Positions 47,194-57,480 of a DNA stretch of 64,000 nucleotides are shown here, piece by piece. Each line of letters starts with the position of its first letter. The stretch's first letter is position 1. The translations under genes and the position numbers were made by a program. Under the pieces are notes generated by a model. The model had not been told where the DNA came from and did no database searches. It was given only the letters and a program-made list of their open reading frames with translations. The stretch spans positions 19,481,912 to 19,545,911 of the forward strand of contig OZ023188.1 in NCBI GenBank assembly GCA_963995505.1. Direction: 5' to 3'. The DNA comes from Hypericum androsaemum. Taxonomy: Eukaryota > Streptophyta > Magnoliopsida > Malpighiales > Hypericaceae.

Positions 47194-48071
47194 CCTTATG
47201 AAACCACCAGGCCGGGAGGAAGACACCTTTGAGATGGGCGAGCGATGGCGGCTCGGTGGTAAACAAGGAAAGGCCGAAGGGGAGTTCCATCGGGTGTGCT
47301 TGCACGAGGAGACCGTTGTGGCTTCCACCACCAGTAGGAAGGGAGGCTCCTTTGAACAGATTGTGAGCCAGCGCTTGATGACTCCCAAGTCCATTCCGAG
47401 TCAGCATCCAGATGATGCCATCCAGCCGCCCCCTGACATACCCGTCTCATTGTCAATATGTAGGGGAGGCTCGATGGTGAGCCAGCATCCAGATGCCATC
47501 CAGCCGCCCCCTGACATACCCGTCTCAACCTCCAACCAGCTGTTCAAGCCCGCCGGGGTCAAGCCGGCTCTCATGGTTGGTGTGGGCCTCCAGATACTTC
47601 AGCAGGTACCCCCTTTATATATGATTATTATCTCTATCCTCTGCGAACTCTACTTGAATTATTATTGCTTTTTGATCAAAACATAGTGTACATATATATT
47701 TATCATCGGATTGATTTGGAGTTAAGTGCACCAACAATCCAATTAGCTCCGAGACTGAGACTGAGACCAAGTGACTAAGACTGTCAGTGTTTGTAATGCA
47801 GCTGTCGGGGATCAACGGGGTGCTATACTACACGCTGCAACATATATTGGGGGAGGCCCGAGTATCGGTGCTGCTGTCCAACAACCTGGGGCTGAGCTTG
47901 GGCTCGGTGTCTCTCTTGATCAGCGCGCTGACAATGCTGCTGTGCATAACGGTGTCAATGAGGCTCATGGACGCGGTGGGGAGGCGGTCGCTGATGCTGT
48001 CCACCATCCCCACCATGGTGGTGTCCTTGCTCGCCCTCATCCTCAACACCGTCTTATATTTTTTTGAATAG
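47194..48071 (+). pseudogene. MSSP (tonoplast sugar transporter) fragment 1
   Basis: Two exons of a monosaccharide-sensing protein gene: 47194-47605 and 47802-48071. Exon a has RWRLGGKQGKAEGEFHRVCL and GVKPALMVGVGLQILQQ. Exon b starts LSGINGVLYYT and runs over two MFS helices to MRLMDAVGRRSLMLSTIP. The GT-AG introns of the parent gene are kept, so it arose by DNA duplication. Most of the transporter is absent. A 60-nt internal duplication repeats AIQPPPDIPVS. A LINE scrap at 48059-48120 interrupts the downstream part and supplies the stop. Confidence 0.8.
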
Positions 48072-48120
48072 GTTAAATTTTATTACAATAATATATACGC
48101 CTGAAGGGGAATCCGCGATC
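48059..48120 (-). mobile_element. 62-bp LINE 3'-end scrap
   Basis: Poly-T then gaataggttaaattttatta. Flanked by caacaccgtcttata (48044-48058) and caacaccatcttata (48121-48135), a 15-bp target duplication with one mismatch. It fell in the MSSP exon. Confidence 0.7.
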
Positions 48121-48135
48121 CAACACCATCTTATA

Positions 48136-49487
48136 TATATATATATATAATCTATTCTTAATTGATGTCTTTTTTAGCACCGTTTTTCATACGAGGATTA
48201 TTTGGTAATTATATTAAGATTCTCAAACATTATATTAAGGTACTTCCAGTTCTTGCTTAGTTGTAATTCCGACAGACGTCTCAATCTTGCTTGATGTGTT
48301 AGTTGTAATCCCCTAAAGAGTGATTGCTTCATTCCTTGTTAGCCAAACATGCCAGAAGGTAGTTGGCACAAGAGTAAACCATATCTTCTTCTTTCTTTTT
48401 TTCTTTTTCCCATCCAATTTTCAAAGATTTGGCTCGCATTTTCGTTGCACGACCATTGGATTCCAACAAGCCTAAGTATTTAAGGTCATACCATTCTGGT
48501 AAAGAGGCATCTTCTTACAAGTGAAAGCTCTTGAGGAAGCATTGGAAGTATTTTCTTGTAGTTTGCTGCTGGTTATCAGATGGTTCTGTTTAAGATGATT
48601 CAGGTAAAGCTCTCAGTAATGGGAGCTTCTCTTTGGTAATTGACATGACAGACTTCGACAAATGTTGTCCGACTTGTAGTTGAATTGAGTTGAAAAGATG
48701 AGACAATCATGCAAATCAGAATTCATTGTTGGACGAATCAAATACGAAACATATTTTTCATCATTCGAATTTGGCAAATTATAATTTGAATTCCTCCAAA
48801 CTCGAATCGTAATCACAAAATTACATTTTACTAAAATGAACTTATCCTAGACTTAAAGAGGCATGGCTTCTTCATGAGGACCCCTACACGCTCAAATAGA
48901 GGGGTGAACATGAATTGAATATGATTTAGATTTGACTCGATTCAATTCGTCAAAAATTTAATTCGAATTTAAACCAATTCTTACGAATCTGAATTAGTAT
49001 TCGAATTCGTTTGAATTCGAACCATGGTCACCCCTACCCCTATTCTAGTTGCTCATTAATTGCAATTAGAATCATATGTATGCCACAGATTTTGGATTGA
49101 GTGGAGACAACATAAAAGTCATCCTTACGGAGGGGATTTCATTTGGACCATCAGATTTCATTAAAAATTGTGTCTAGAGATCTGACATTCATAAAAAATC
49201 GTGTCTATAACCAAAATCACTTGATCCATTTCAGTCCCCACTGAATCCAACCCCTATGTCACATGGGGGATTAGTTAATTAAAATACTAAAAACTAAAAC
49301 ATCAAAGTTGAGTAATTAAGTTTCTGGCCGTACCTCGAAACCCTAAAAGAACCCTAATTTGTGGTATATATTAAATTCTATATGGAAACATAGTTAAGTC
49401 GAAACAAACAAGTGAGTTCTAACACGGTAATAATATTCTTTTTAGAGGTTATACGTACGCGGAAGAGGTAGCCGCACCGGCCGAACA
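48136..49487. other. Spacer between F-box units 1 and 2
   Basis: A (TA)n run at 48131-48150. A stretch at about 48897-49035 is bordered by aggggtgaac and gtcacccct and filled with attcgaat words, like the hAT MITEs at 53855 and 54797, but without a matching target duplication. No gene seen. Confidence 0.45.
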
Positions 49488-50706
49488 ATGTCAACCAAAA
49501 AACCGGCGGCCATCCAAAAACAAACAAATACCTGCGACCTCCAAGCTGCACCGGTGGGCTTGGATGTTCTCTCCGATGACCTACTGGTCGAAGTACTTGC
49601 TAGAGTTCCAGCGGTTACGTCAATTTTTACGGCAAAGGCAGCCGCTCGTCTGAGAGCAGTGTCGCAACGCTGGAACTCTATAGTCTCATCCCCCGACTAT
49701 ATCTCCCGTTTTATATCTCTTGGGGAAGAGAATAATTGCCCGTGGGGGAATGGTGAAGCCCTCCTATTTTCAGACATACTGGACACCGTGCAGCTATTTT
49801 ATATTGTACCCTTGCAGTGCGAACCCGCCGTCTTGGATCAGCCAGCGCTCGACTTGGGCTACATATCAAAGGATTACATTGTCATAGCCGCATCGGAGGA
49901 CTTGCTCTTGCTTCGCAAACGCCCATGGCGGGAGGGCCCCTTGGTCGTGTGCAATCCGTTCGCAGAGAGATGGACCGCTCTTCCTAATCCACCAAGCTGG
50001 ATTCCAGATTTTGTACTCGTCTGTGAACCCCAAGGACATCGATACAGGGTCATATCCACAAAAGGGCGGGGGGAATGTGAAGATGTCTTTGCATCTGAGA
50101 CGGGAGAATGGAAAGAGGTACCATTGACAATGTATGAATTTGAGAGCAACATCATACCTTTCCATGGGAAGCTATATTGGTACAGTTCTGATGGGTACAT
50201 TGTATCCTATGACCCCTTCGAGGAGTGTTTTAGTTACTTTCCCGATCCTGATCCTATTTTGAATTCTGAACCACGAGAGTACACGGAATATTGCTATCAT
50301 TATTATTCTCTATCTATAGTACACGGTTCACTTAGGATGTTGAAGTTTTCATCTTAACCACATATCGGTGAAGAACAATTTTATGATTTGATTTGTTGGG
50401 AGCTGGATTACAAGCAAGAAGGATGGAGTTTGATCTACAAGTCGTCGTTGCGTAGCTATAGCTGTGATAATCCGGACCATGGAATACACTACATAGAACC
50501 CCCTGGCTGGTCTTCATCCTGACGGACATGTTGTCTACTTCAGAACAGATCACGGTTTGGCCTTCCATGATTTGTCACAAGGTAGCAACAACTTGTCCAA
50601 AGTTTGGGTCAGGGATGAACCAGAAGACCTACGTCATTGTGTTAAAGACTTTCTTCTTACTCGACCATGGCGGCCTACCTCTGTTTGTTACGGTTCAAGT
50701 CGGTAA
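49488..50706 (+). pseudogene. F-box protein gene, copy 2 (broken)
   Basis: Open for 289 aa from MSTKKPAAIQKQ through the F-box (LDVLSDDLLVEVLARVP) and the associated domain, then a TAA at 50355-50357. There copy 1 has a CGA codon and nine extra bases. Same-frame sequence continues (GEEQFYDLICWELDYKQ) until a frameshift near 50505. The family C-terminus follows in another frame up to 50706. So it has at least one nonsense and one frameshift. A truncated protein with an intact F-box is still possible. Confidence 0.82.
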
Positions 50707-50853
50707 TGATTCTTGTTGCCTATATGTATGTATATGTATGTGTGTGTAAACTTGTTTACGTGTTATTACTGTTGGAGAAAAATAAATAACAATTAAGTAA
50801 CTTGAGGAGCTTGCTTTATCCTGTATATCTACCTAATCATTGTCTTGTTGCAG

Positions 50854-51022
50854 CCTTATGAACCCAGGAGGGGAGGAAGACGCCTTGGGGATGGGCGAGC
50901 AATGGTGGCTCAGTGGCGAAAAAGGAAAGGCCGAAGGGGAGTTCCATGAGGCGTGCTTGCACGAAGAGGCCGGGTTGGCTTCCACCACCAGTAGGGAGGA
51001 GGCTCCTTTGAACAGATGGTGA
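50854..51022 (+). pseudogene. MSSP fragment 2 (degraded)
   Basis: Follows the F-box copy 2 end at the same distance and acceptor context (ttgcag then CCTTATGAA). It encodes GEEDALGMGEQWWLSGEKGK... and stops at 51022. The transporter helices seen in fragments 1 and 3 are gone. An acceptor-like gtaatgcag at about 51111-51119 marks where the next exon began. Confidence 0.7.
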
Positions 51023-51139
51023 ACCAGCGCTTGATGACTTCCAAGTCCATTCTGAGACAATTCAATTAATCAATTTTCTTGTGAGACTGAGACTAAGATT
51101 GTCTGTGTTTGTAATGCAGCTCCCGGAGCTCTTCATCCA

Positions 51140-52164
51140 AGTTTATGAAGTGGTGTCAAGTTTTTTTTGGAGGAGAGGGATGGTTTCGTGATATATTTTT
51201 GAAGTGAACACACTGTTGAAGTGAATTCGCAAGGGGCGGAAATAGATAGCAACGAGAAAACACTGTTGATTTTTCCCTTCAATCTGAGCAAGCGGGCATT
51301 TGCAGGTTTCGGAAATTTGTGAGCTGTTTTTGTGTACCCACCCTGTAATGATGAACTATTTCTAGTTGGGTGCGACTGTCGCTGCAATTTCCACGGCCCT
51401 GTCTGTCTCAGTAAGCTAGTCACAACATGAGACATGAGAACATCAATCAAGCACATTTGATCTGTAAAGAATTCTATTTTCGATTTGCCCCTTTCGCTGA
51501 GAAATGAGTTGCAAGCTGAATCTTCTATTAGGAAGAGAATTGAGATGATCCTTGCATGATATGATAAAGATTATCAATTTCTCCGGTTCTTTCTGTCACC
51601 AATTTGCTATGGTTGGTAGCTCATCAAATCTGTTTGCAAGTAAACTTGTCAGTGGTCGGACTGCATCGGCTCAGGTAAGCGCATTCCATAAGCATACATC
51701 AGCCTCGGCCAATTCGTGCTTCTCTGGTCCTGTCAAATGTGATAGTCCTTGATAAGCAATTGGTTATTGATCCAAGATTTACATATCCATATGGCAAGCT
51801 CGTGTTGTTTACTCGTTGCCAACTGTTTCGTGCATTGCAGACGGTTATATTGTTCTTGAAGGTCTTAGCAATTATTGGATCTGGATTAACAACTACTCTG
51901 TTGGCATTTGATATACATATATTATTAGATCGTTCTTTTGGCTACTTACTTACCATTCATTTGCTGCGCCCAACATTGAAATCTCCAACAGTACCAGCCA
52001 ACCAATTACTTACATCTTTGATGGCTCTTTTGATACTCCATCCTCCATGTCCCCTAGGCCTATCTCACTCTTATTGATGTATTAATAATCTCTGCGGATT
52101 TCGACCAAGTTCCAACCTCTCACTCACATGACAACGACCAAGTCACCGCAACTCAATTATCTTA
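51140..52164. other. Unassigned region before Helitron-like end
   Basis: Several frames of 66-112 codons (51133-51456 minus, 51552-51752 plus, 51739-52077 plus) have no match I recognise. No RNA gene or TIR element seen. Confidence 0.4.
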
Positions 52165-52613
52165 TCTTACTATAATTATTTAAACTTCCTTTTTTGGTTT
52201 GGTCCGAAAATGTCTAAACCACCCTCTAAAACATACAAACAAATAAACCTCTAAACCGATAAAAAAGAAGAGAAAAAGAACGCCAGGCCAGCTGAGATCC
52301 GAGAGCGACGGGAATGGCGGAGTTCATGGAGAAGGTTGCGGCGGCGGTGGACGGGGAGGAGCTGACAGTGGAGGAGAGGAAACTCCTATCGGTGGCGTAC
52401 AACAACGTGATAGGGGCGAGAAGGGCATCGTTGAGCGGGGGGAACGAGGACCACGTGTCCATGATCAGGGACTATCGGGCGAAGATCGAGTCCGAGCTCA
52501 ACATCTGCGACGGCATCCTCAAGCTCCTTGACTCTCGACTCATCCCCGCCGCCGCCTCCGGCGACTCGAAGATCTTCACCTCAAGATGAATTGGAGATAG
52601 GAGAAATAGGGAG
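52165..52613 (+). mobile_element. Helitron-like 5' end carrying a 14-3-3 fragment
   Basis: A, then TCTTACTATAAT at 52165, resembles the 5' TC terminus of plant Helitrons and closely matches the ends at 55498 and 56327. A shared leader (ttggtccgaaaatgtctaaac) also follows the 3' border at 56692. The 14-3-3 piece sits just inside. The 3' terminus is uncertain; CTAG at 57477-57480 is one candidate, with later insertions between. Confidence 0.45.
52314..52613 (+). pseudogene. 14-3-3 protein gene fragment
   Basis: The frame [20 protein letters not shown]...[14 protein letters not shown] matches the N-terminal helices of plant 14-3-3 proteins. About 13 residues expected after ARRAS (the WRIISS segment) are deleted, and [20 protein letters not shown] and [12 protein letters not shown] continue. 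At SGDSKIF the frame slips by a 2-nt loss and stops at 52589, while TACCTCAAGATGAA-like sequence continues. The first helix and everything after about a third of the protein are absent, so it cannot form a normal 14-3-3 dimer groove. Confidence 0.85.
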
Positions 52614-52708
52614 TAGTGGGAGGAAGACGCCGCAGCGGGGGAGTCAGAGATGGAGACGGATTGCATGATGGCAGCGGGTGGCGCGTGTTGGTCTTCACCG
52701 ATGGACAT

Positions 52709-53825
52709 TGTAAGAATTGAGAAAGTAAATGATAATTTTCCTAAGTTTAAGGCACAATCAGCATGCCTTAATGAGTTGGGAGACCAAATGGTAATTTTCC
52801 ACGAAATCCACCTAGGGCCGATTTAGGGTTTTATCCTGAATAAATAGACCTCTAGGCTGCCACATGCCGTCTCTATAGAAAATCCAAATCCATGAAATTC
52901 CCTCTTACTGTGAAGGTGAAGAGGACGATTCGACTCTGAGGGATGTGTTAGGAGAAGACGATCGAACTAACCCGACGGCTTCGAGGGGACAAGAAGGGGT
53001 TTCGGGAAGATCGTTGGAGGGTTTCTTTCCTCGTGAAGGCTAGGAATTTAGGAGCAACGTACAGTAAGTGGCTATATGTTAATATTCAATGCATGTGATT
53101 CTAAGTTCTGAAAATCGGGGATAATGAAACAAGGTATGACAAGTTCTAATTTTTGTATGTTAATGTTTGACTCGTCGGCGATCCGGATTCAGATTTTTTT
53201 TGTTTATTTTTATTCTTTGATAAGTCTCGATTGATTTCTGATATGTTATGTATGATCTGATAAGTTCTGATATATTATGTTACCTTTTGATAAGATCTGA
53301 TAAGTTTTGATATGTTCTGATATGATATGACATGCGGGATGGCTCCCACGCCCTTTTGGGCCCCGTGGTTTGTGCACAGTCTATAGAGGGGATACCGGGT
53401 AACCCTAGATATGTACGATCGAATGTACGGGGAGCGTGGGAACTATCCGGGCTCGCGGAGGGGTACCCTTTCATCATATGGCCCGCAGCATGAGAACGAA
53501 ATGGTATTATCTGTGCCCCACGAGAATCCCGACATGGTTCTGTTAGGCTCCGGAGTCCTATTATGTTAGTTGGATAAGATAGTCGGATAAGTGATCTTCA
53601 TGCGGTTCGAAAGGTTGACAGTTTATTGATAATCTATTTTGTTCCACTTACTGAGTTTTATAAACTCATCAGATTGTATGTTATGTGTACAGATCGATCA
53701 GGAGGGGTTCGGGATCGGGAGTAGGCTCGTAGAAGACTCTGCTACATGATCAATAATAAAGTCTAGTGCCGAGCGGGTATTTAGTGGAGGAGACTGACAG
53801 ACATATTTATTTTCGGGGCGTGACA
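52709..53825. mobile_element. Solo LTR
   Basis: 1117 bp from TGTAAG to GTGACA, with a 5-bp target duplication gacat at 52704-52708 and 53826-53830. The end ggggcgtgaca is typical of gypsy-type LTRs. No internal domain, so it fits LTR-LTR recombination. It split the sequence downstream of the 14-3-3 fragment. Confidence 0.75.
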
Positions 53826-53854
53826 GACATGGTCGGCGATCTCATGGTTTGGAC

Positions 53855-54202
53855 TAGGGGTAAGCATAGTGACCGAACCGGACCGAACCAGAAAAAACTA
53901 GACCGAACTGGAACTGAATTTTTAGGAATATCACAAACCGAACCAGACCAAAGTCTACTCCGGTTCAAACCAGAACCAGATCAGACATTTCGGTTCGGTC
54001 TAAAACCGGACCAGACCGGAAAAAAATACACAAAGAATGAGTTCTAGACCTGACGAAACCCAGACCGGACCGGACCAAAAACCGAATTTCTTATATAATG
54101 TGAACCGGACTGGACCATTTTTCTTTTTGGTCCATTCCGGTCTGGTTTTTTCAGTCCGATTTGGTTCGATTTGACAGTTTCCGGTCCATTTGCTCACCCC
54201 TA
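53855..54202. mobile_element. hAT-type MITE 1
   Basis: TIRs taggggtaagca and (reverse complement of the right end) taggggtgagca, with a perfect 8-bp target duplication gtttggac at 53847-53854 and 54203-54210. The inside is filled with diverged repeats of the accggaccgaacc type. No coding capacity. Confidence 0.88.
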
Positions 54203-54210
54203 GTTTGGAC

Positions 54211-54788
54211 TGGGTGTCGTATGAAATGGACTAATTGGAGGAGACTGAGAGTGGCTGAAAGGTCGGCAACCCTATTTTGGTGGACCTTTCGGGGGTTTAT
54301 TGTTTTAGTTTGGGAAATAGAAAGAGAAAACGAGGTCATTTATGGCATTGTTTATGGTACAAAATTTTATGCAGGCCAATTGTGTTCAAGGCAATTCGGT
54401 TGATGCCAATAATCATTTGATAACTTGACAAAATTTATTTTAATTTAATAAGATATTTTGGATTCAAATTTATTAATATATGATCGTTGAAAATTCGATA
54501 GAGAAAATTTTATCATCAAGATTAATTTAGCTTGAATGTAAATTTGTCGATTACGAATATTATTTACCTCTGATTATATGATTTTGTCATTTTACCAATA
54601 TTTAATATTAATTAACTTGAGGTACATTAAGGGTAATTTAACCAAGCTTGGTTGGACTATTAAAAATTTTAAAATTATTTCAATATAACTCTTATATTAT
54701 TCTATTGTTAAATTTATTTTTGAGTACTTTTTATTTTCATAATTTTGAAACACAAATTCAAAGTTAACTTTTATAGACATATGTCAGT
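54211..54788. other. AT-rich spacer between hAT MITEs
   Basis: No gene or repeat boundary recognised. Confidence 0.4.
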
Positions 54789-54796
54789 AAGACGAT

Positions 54797-55356
54797 TAGG
54801 GGTGAGAAAAAATCTAATATACGATATTCGAATCCGATATCCAAATTTTTTTCGGACTCGGATTGGGATAATTGTATGTTCGAATTCAGATTCGGATTAT
54901 CCAGATTTTTTTATTTCAGATTCGAATTCGGATAGAAAAAATATAATTTCGGATTATCCGAATATCTGATTTTTTAATGCATATATATTATATATTTAGA
55001 AGTTGGGGATTCTAGTGGGCTGAAGTCGAGAGGTCAGAACCCAGAAACCCAAAATAAAAACTAAGCTGTCAAGCAGCCATACCAACTGGCAACCCTATTG
55101 AATCCAAAGGAAAATGGATTCTCGCAACATCTTGGTAAGTTCTCATCAAACTGAATCCAAATTCTTGCAACAAGTCGTTTAGCCTTTTAAAATTTGGATA
55201 ATTCGGATTATCCGAATCCGTATCCGAAATAATTTTGGATCTTGGATTTCATATAATTGGTTATTCGGATTCGGATCGAAAAAAGTAATTTCGGATATTT
55301 CGGATAATAAGAAATTTAGATAATTCGGATTCGGATTATCCGAATGCTCACCCCTA
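54797..55356. mobile_element. hAT-type MITE 2
   Basis: TIRs taggggtgaga and (reverse complement of the right end) taggggtgagc, with a perfect 8-bp target duplication aagacgat at 54789-54796 and 55357-55364. Flanks inside are rich in attcggattcggata words. The middle (about 54990-55180) is unrelated sequence, perhaps a later insertion. Confidence 0.88.
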
Positions 55357-55589
55357 AAGACGATGATGTATTTTATTAGTACTAAAAAAATATGAAAGGT
55401 AATAATTGTTCTCTTGTAATAAATAAGTGTGACATCACATGTTTAATAGTCCAATTGTATTTATTTTAAATACAACGTGGCATTTTTATTTTTTCTCTCT
55501 TACTATAATAAAAGAATTCTCCTTTTTAGGTGGTTTGGTATCACATAGTAGAAGTGTCAAAACTACCCCGCCCCGATCTCCACATTGAC

Positions 55590-56037
55590 ACCCTCCACAT
55601 TTGCCTTGCTTCACCCACATCTCCGGCCAGCAGAACACGTTCCCGAACAGACTCGGCGATTGCACCCTAGAGGAACGGGACCGTGCCACCTCGATTGACT
55701 GCGCGTCGACGAGGCCGAACTTGAGTGCGTCATTGCTAGGATCGAGCTCGACTCCCTTTTGTAGGCGGAGATGACGTCCTGGTACTGGTGCAAGCCAAGC
55801 CGAGTCGAGTCGCACCTAGGTGAGAGTAGCCCTTGGACTGGTCTGGCTTGAGCTCGACAGTCTTCTCGGCATCGACGTGCACGGCGGAGAAGTCATAATG
55901 TCTAAACGTGGGCGGCTGAGCGGTTGGAGTAGAGAACGTGGTTGGTGGGAGCAAGGGAGATCACCTCCGTGAAGTGCTTGACGGCGATGGGGAAGTCGCC
56001 GGAGGAGAACGCCGCATTGCTTTTGGCCTTGGCTTAG
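55590..56037 (-). pseudogene. HOP/STI1 co-chaperone TPR1 fragment
   Basis: The minus strand reads AKAKSNAAFSSGDFPIAVKH, then FTEVISLAPTNHVLYSNRSA. After a stop and frame changes it continues with AEKTVELKPDQSKGYSHLGA, LGLHQYQDVISAYK and LDPSNDALKFGLVDAQS, up to SLFGNVFCWPEMW. This is the N-terminal TPR domain of the Hsp70-Hsp90 organising protein. Several frameshifts and stops make it a pseudogene. It lies just inside a Helitron-like border, so capture by the element is likely. Confidence 0.85.
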
Positions 56038-56148
56038 TCTACAATGTTCGATGGGGTTTTCATTATAAATTTTCTTTTTTTGATTAGTCCAATCGAGGGA
56101 TGATTAGTTAGGGATTAGCAACAAAATAAGGGCTTTCGGCGAGGAAGA

Positions 56149-56151
<3 letters not shown>

Positions 56152-56184
<33 letters not shown>

Positions 56185-56197
56185 TGTGTGTGTGTGT
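56152..56197. repeat. (GA)n(GT)n compound microsatellite
   Basis: About 14 GA units followed directly by about 8 GT units. Confidence 0.9.
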
Positions 56198-56326
56198 TAT
56201 AGACGAGAAGGTTCCCTAGGGGTTAAATAGTAATTACACAAATCGGGAGGGGCTAGGTGGTTCTGGAATATTCTCTTCGCCTGGCCTATGGCCATGCCTG
56301 TGGGTCAGGTGGGTCTCACCTTTTTA

Positions 56327-56691
56327 TCTTACTATAATAAAAGAAACCTCATTTTTAGGTAGTTTAATGTCACACCGTGAAAAATGTCAAAATTATTCTC
56401 GATGTACACGGTAGGCGTGGGCAACCGCACGGGAGCTCAGAATCTCCTTTAACGGCAATGACTGGATTCAGGTCCCTTTCTCTCTCCCATAACTTCTCTC
56501 CCTTCTCTTCCTAGGACGAAAGCCCGAAGTTCTTATGGCTTCTTAGGTAAATTAAAAAAGAAAATAGTATAATTAAATATGTAACAGAGCATCTTATACA
56601 TGTACCATTTAAAAAAGAAAATTAAATAAATGATATGTTTTACTAGTTTTAAAACAGCACGGCATTTGCATCGCACGTGTGTCTTTGCTAG
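56327..56691. mobile_element. Small nested Helitron-like element
   Basis: A|TCTTACTATAATAAAAG at the 5' end. The 3' end is gcacggcatttgcatcgcac, then gtgtgtctttgCTAG|T. 365 bp, non-coding. Insertion between A and T with TC and CTAG termini fits the Helitron rule. Confidence 0.6.
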
Positions 56692-56744
56692 TACTATAAT
56701 AATGTAAACTTTTTTTTTTGGTCCGACAAGGTAAAAATGTCTAA

Positions 56745-57372
56745 ACTACCCCCAAACCCCAAACTTAAATCCCAAACCCAAAACCCAAACCCCAAATCCA
56801 ATGCCCAAAACCCAAACCTCAAACCCAAAACTCCCAACCTCGAACCTCCGCCACCGGACAGCAGACCACCGGACCACGGACCTCCAGACCCGGGACCTTA
56901 GGACCCCCGGACCATCGAACCACGGACCCCGAACCACCAAACTCCCAGACCCCTAACCACCGGACAACCGAACCATCGGACCTCTGGACCCTCGGACCAC
57001 CGAACCCCCAGACCAAACCACCGGACCCCCGGACAACCGGACTCCCGAACTGCAGACCACGGGACCCCCGGACCACTGGACCACCGGACCTCCGAATTGT
57101 GGACCACGGGACCCCCGGACCACCAGACTAGTGAACCACCGAACCTCTAAACTCCCAAACCACTAGACCACCAGACCAGGCCACCGAACCATGGACCTTA
57201 GGACCCCCAGACCACGGACCCCAGACCACCGAACTCCCAGATCCTCGGATCGCAGACCCCCGAACCCTTGACCATCGAACGGACCCCCAGACCACAGGAC
57301 CTCGGACCAGACCACGGACCTCCGTACTCTAGGATCTCCGGACAACCGAACCACGGACCCCAGACCCCGAGT
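56745..57372. repeat. C-rich ccggaccac tract
   Basis: About 600 bp of diverged tandem words of 8-10 nt built on ggacc, accacc and cccgga. It begins with a run of ccccaaa repeats. Strong strand asymmetry: C far exceeds G on the plus strand. All long frames within it are low-complexity artefacts. Confidence 0.85.
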
Positions 57373-57480
57373 TCCATTCTGTTTTTATTTTTGTACAACT
57401 TAAAAAGAAAGTCAATGAATGATATATTTTGCGAGTTTTGAAATAGAACGGCATTCGCATTGCGCATGAGTATTTACTAG

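Larger units (their letters stand above)
55498..57480. mobile_element. Helitron-like composite with HOP fragment
   Basis: Starts TCTTACTATAATAAAAG. Ends gcattcgcattgcgcatgag then tatttaCTAG followed by T at 57481, a Helitron-type 3' end. A second complete small element (56327-56691) lies inside. The 5' end is preceded by C rather than the expected A, so the true left border may differ. No helicase is seen. It carries a HOP/STI1 gene piece and a long C-rich repeat tract. Confidence 0.5.

Noticed and set aside
47771..48067. Alternative +2 frame across the MSSP exon
   Set aside because: A shadow of the real MSSP frame (LSGINGVLYY...), which matches the transporter family.
48897..49035. Possible third hAT MITE (aggggtgaac ... 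gtcacccct)
   Set aside because: End-like words and repetitive core fit, but no 8-bp target duplication could be found.
51739..52077. 112-codon frame with hydrophobic segments
   Set aside because: No homologue recognised and no supporting exon structure; left as an unassigned region.
56746..57467. Several overlapping Gly/Arg/Val-rich frames on the minus strand
   Set aside because: Products of the ccggaccac repeat tract with no stop codons by composition; not genes.
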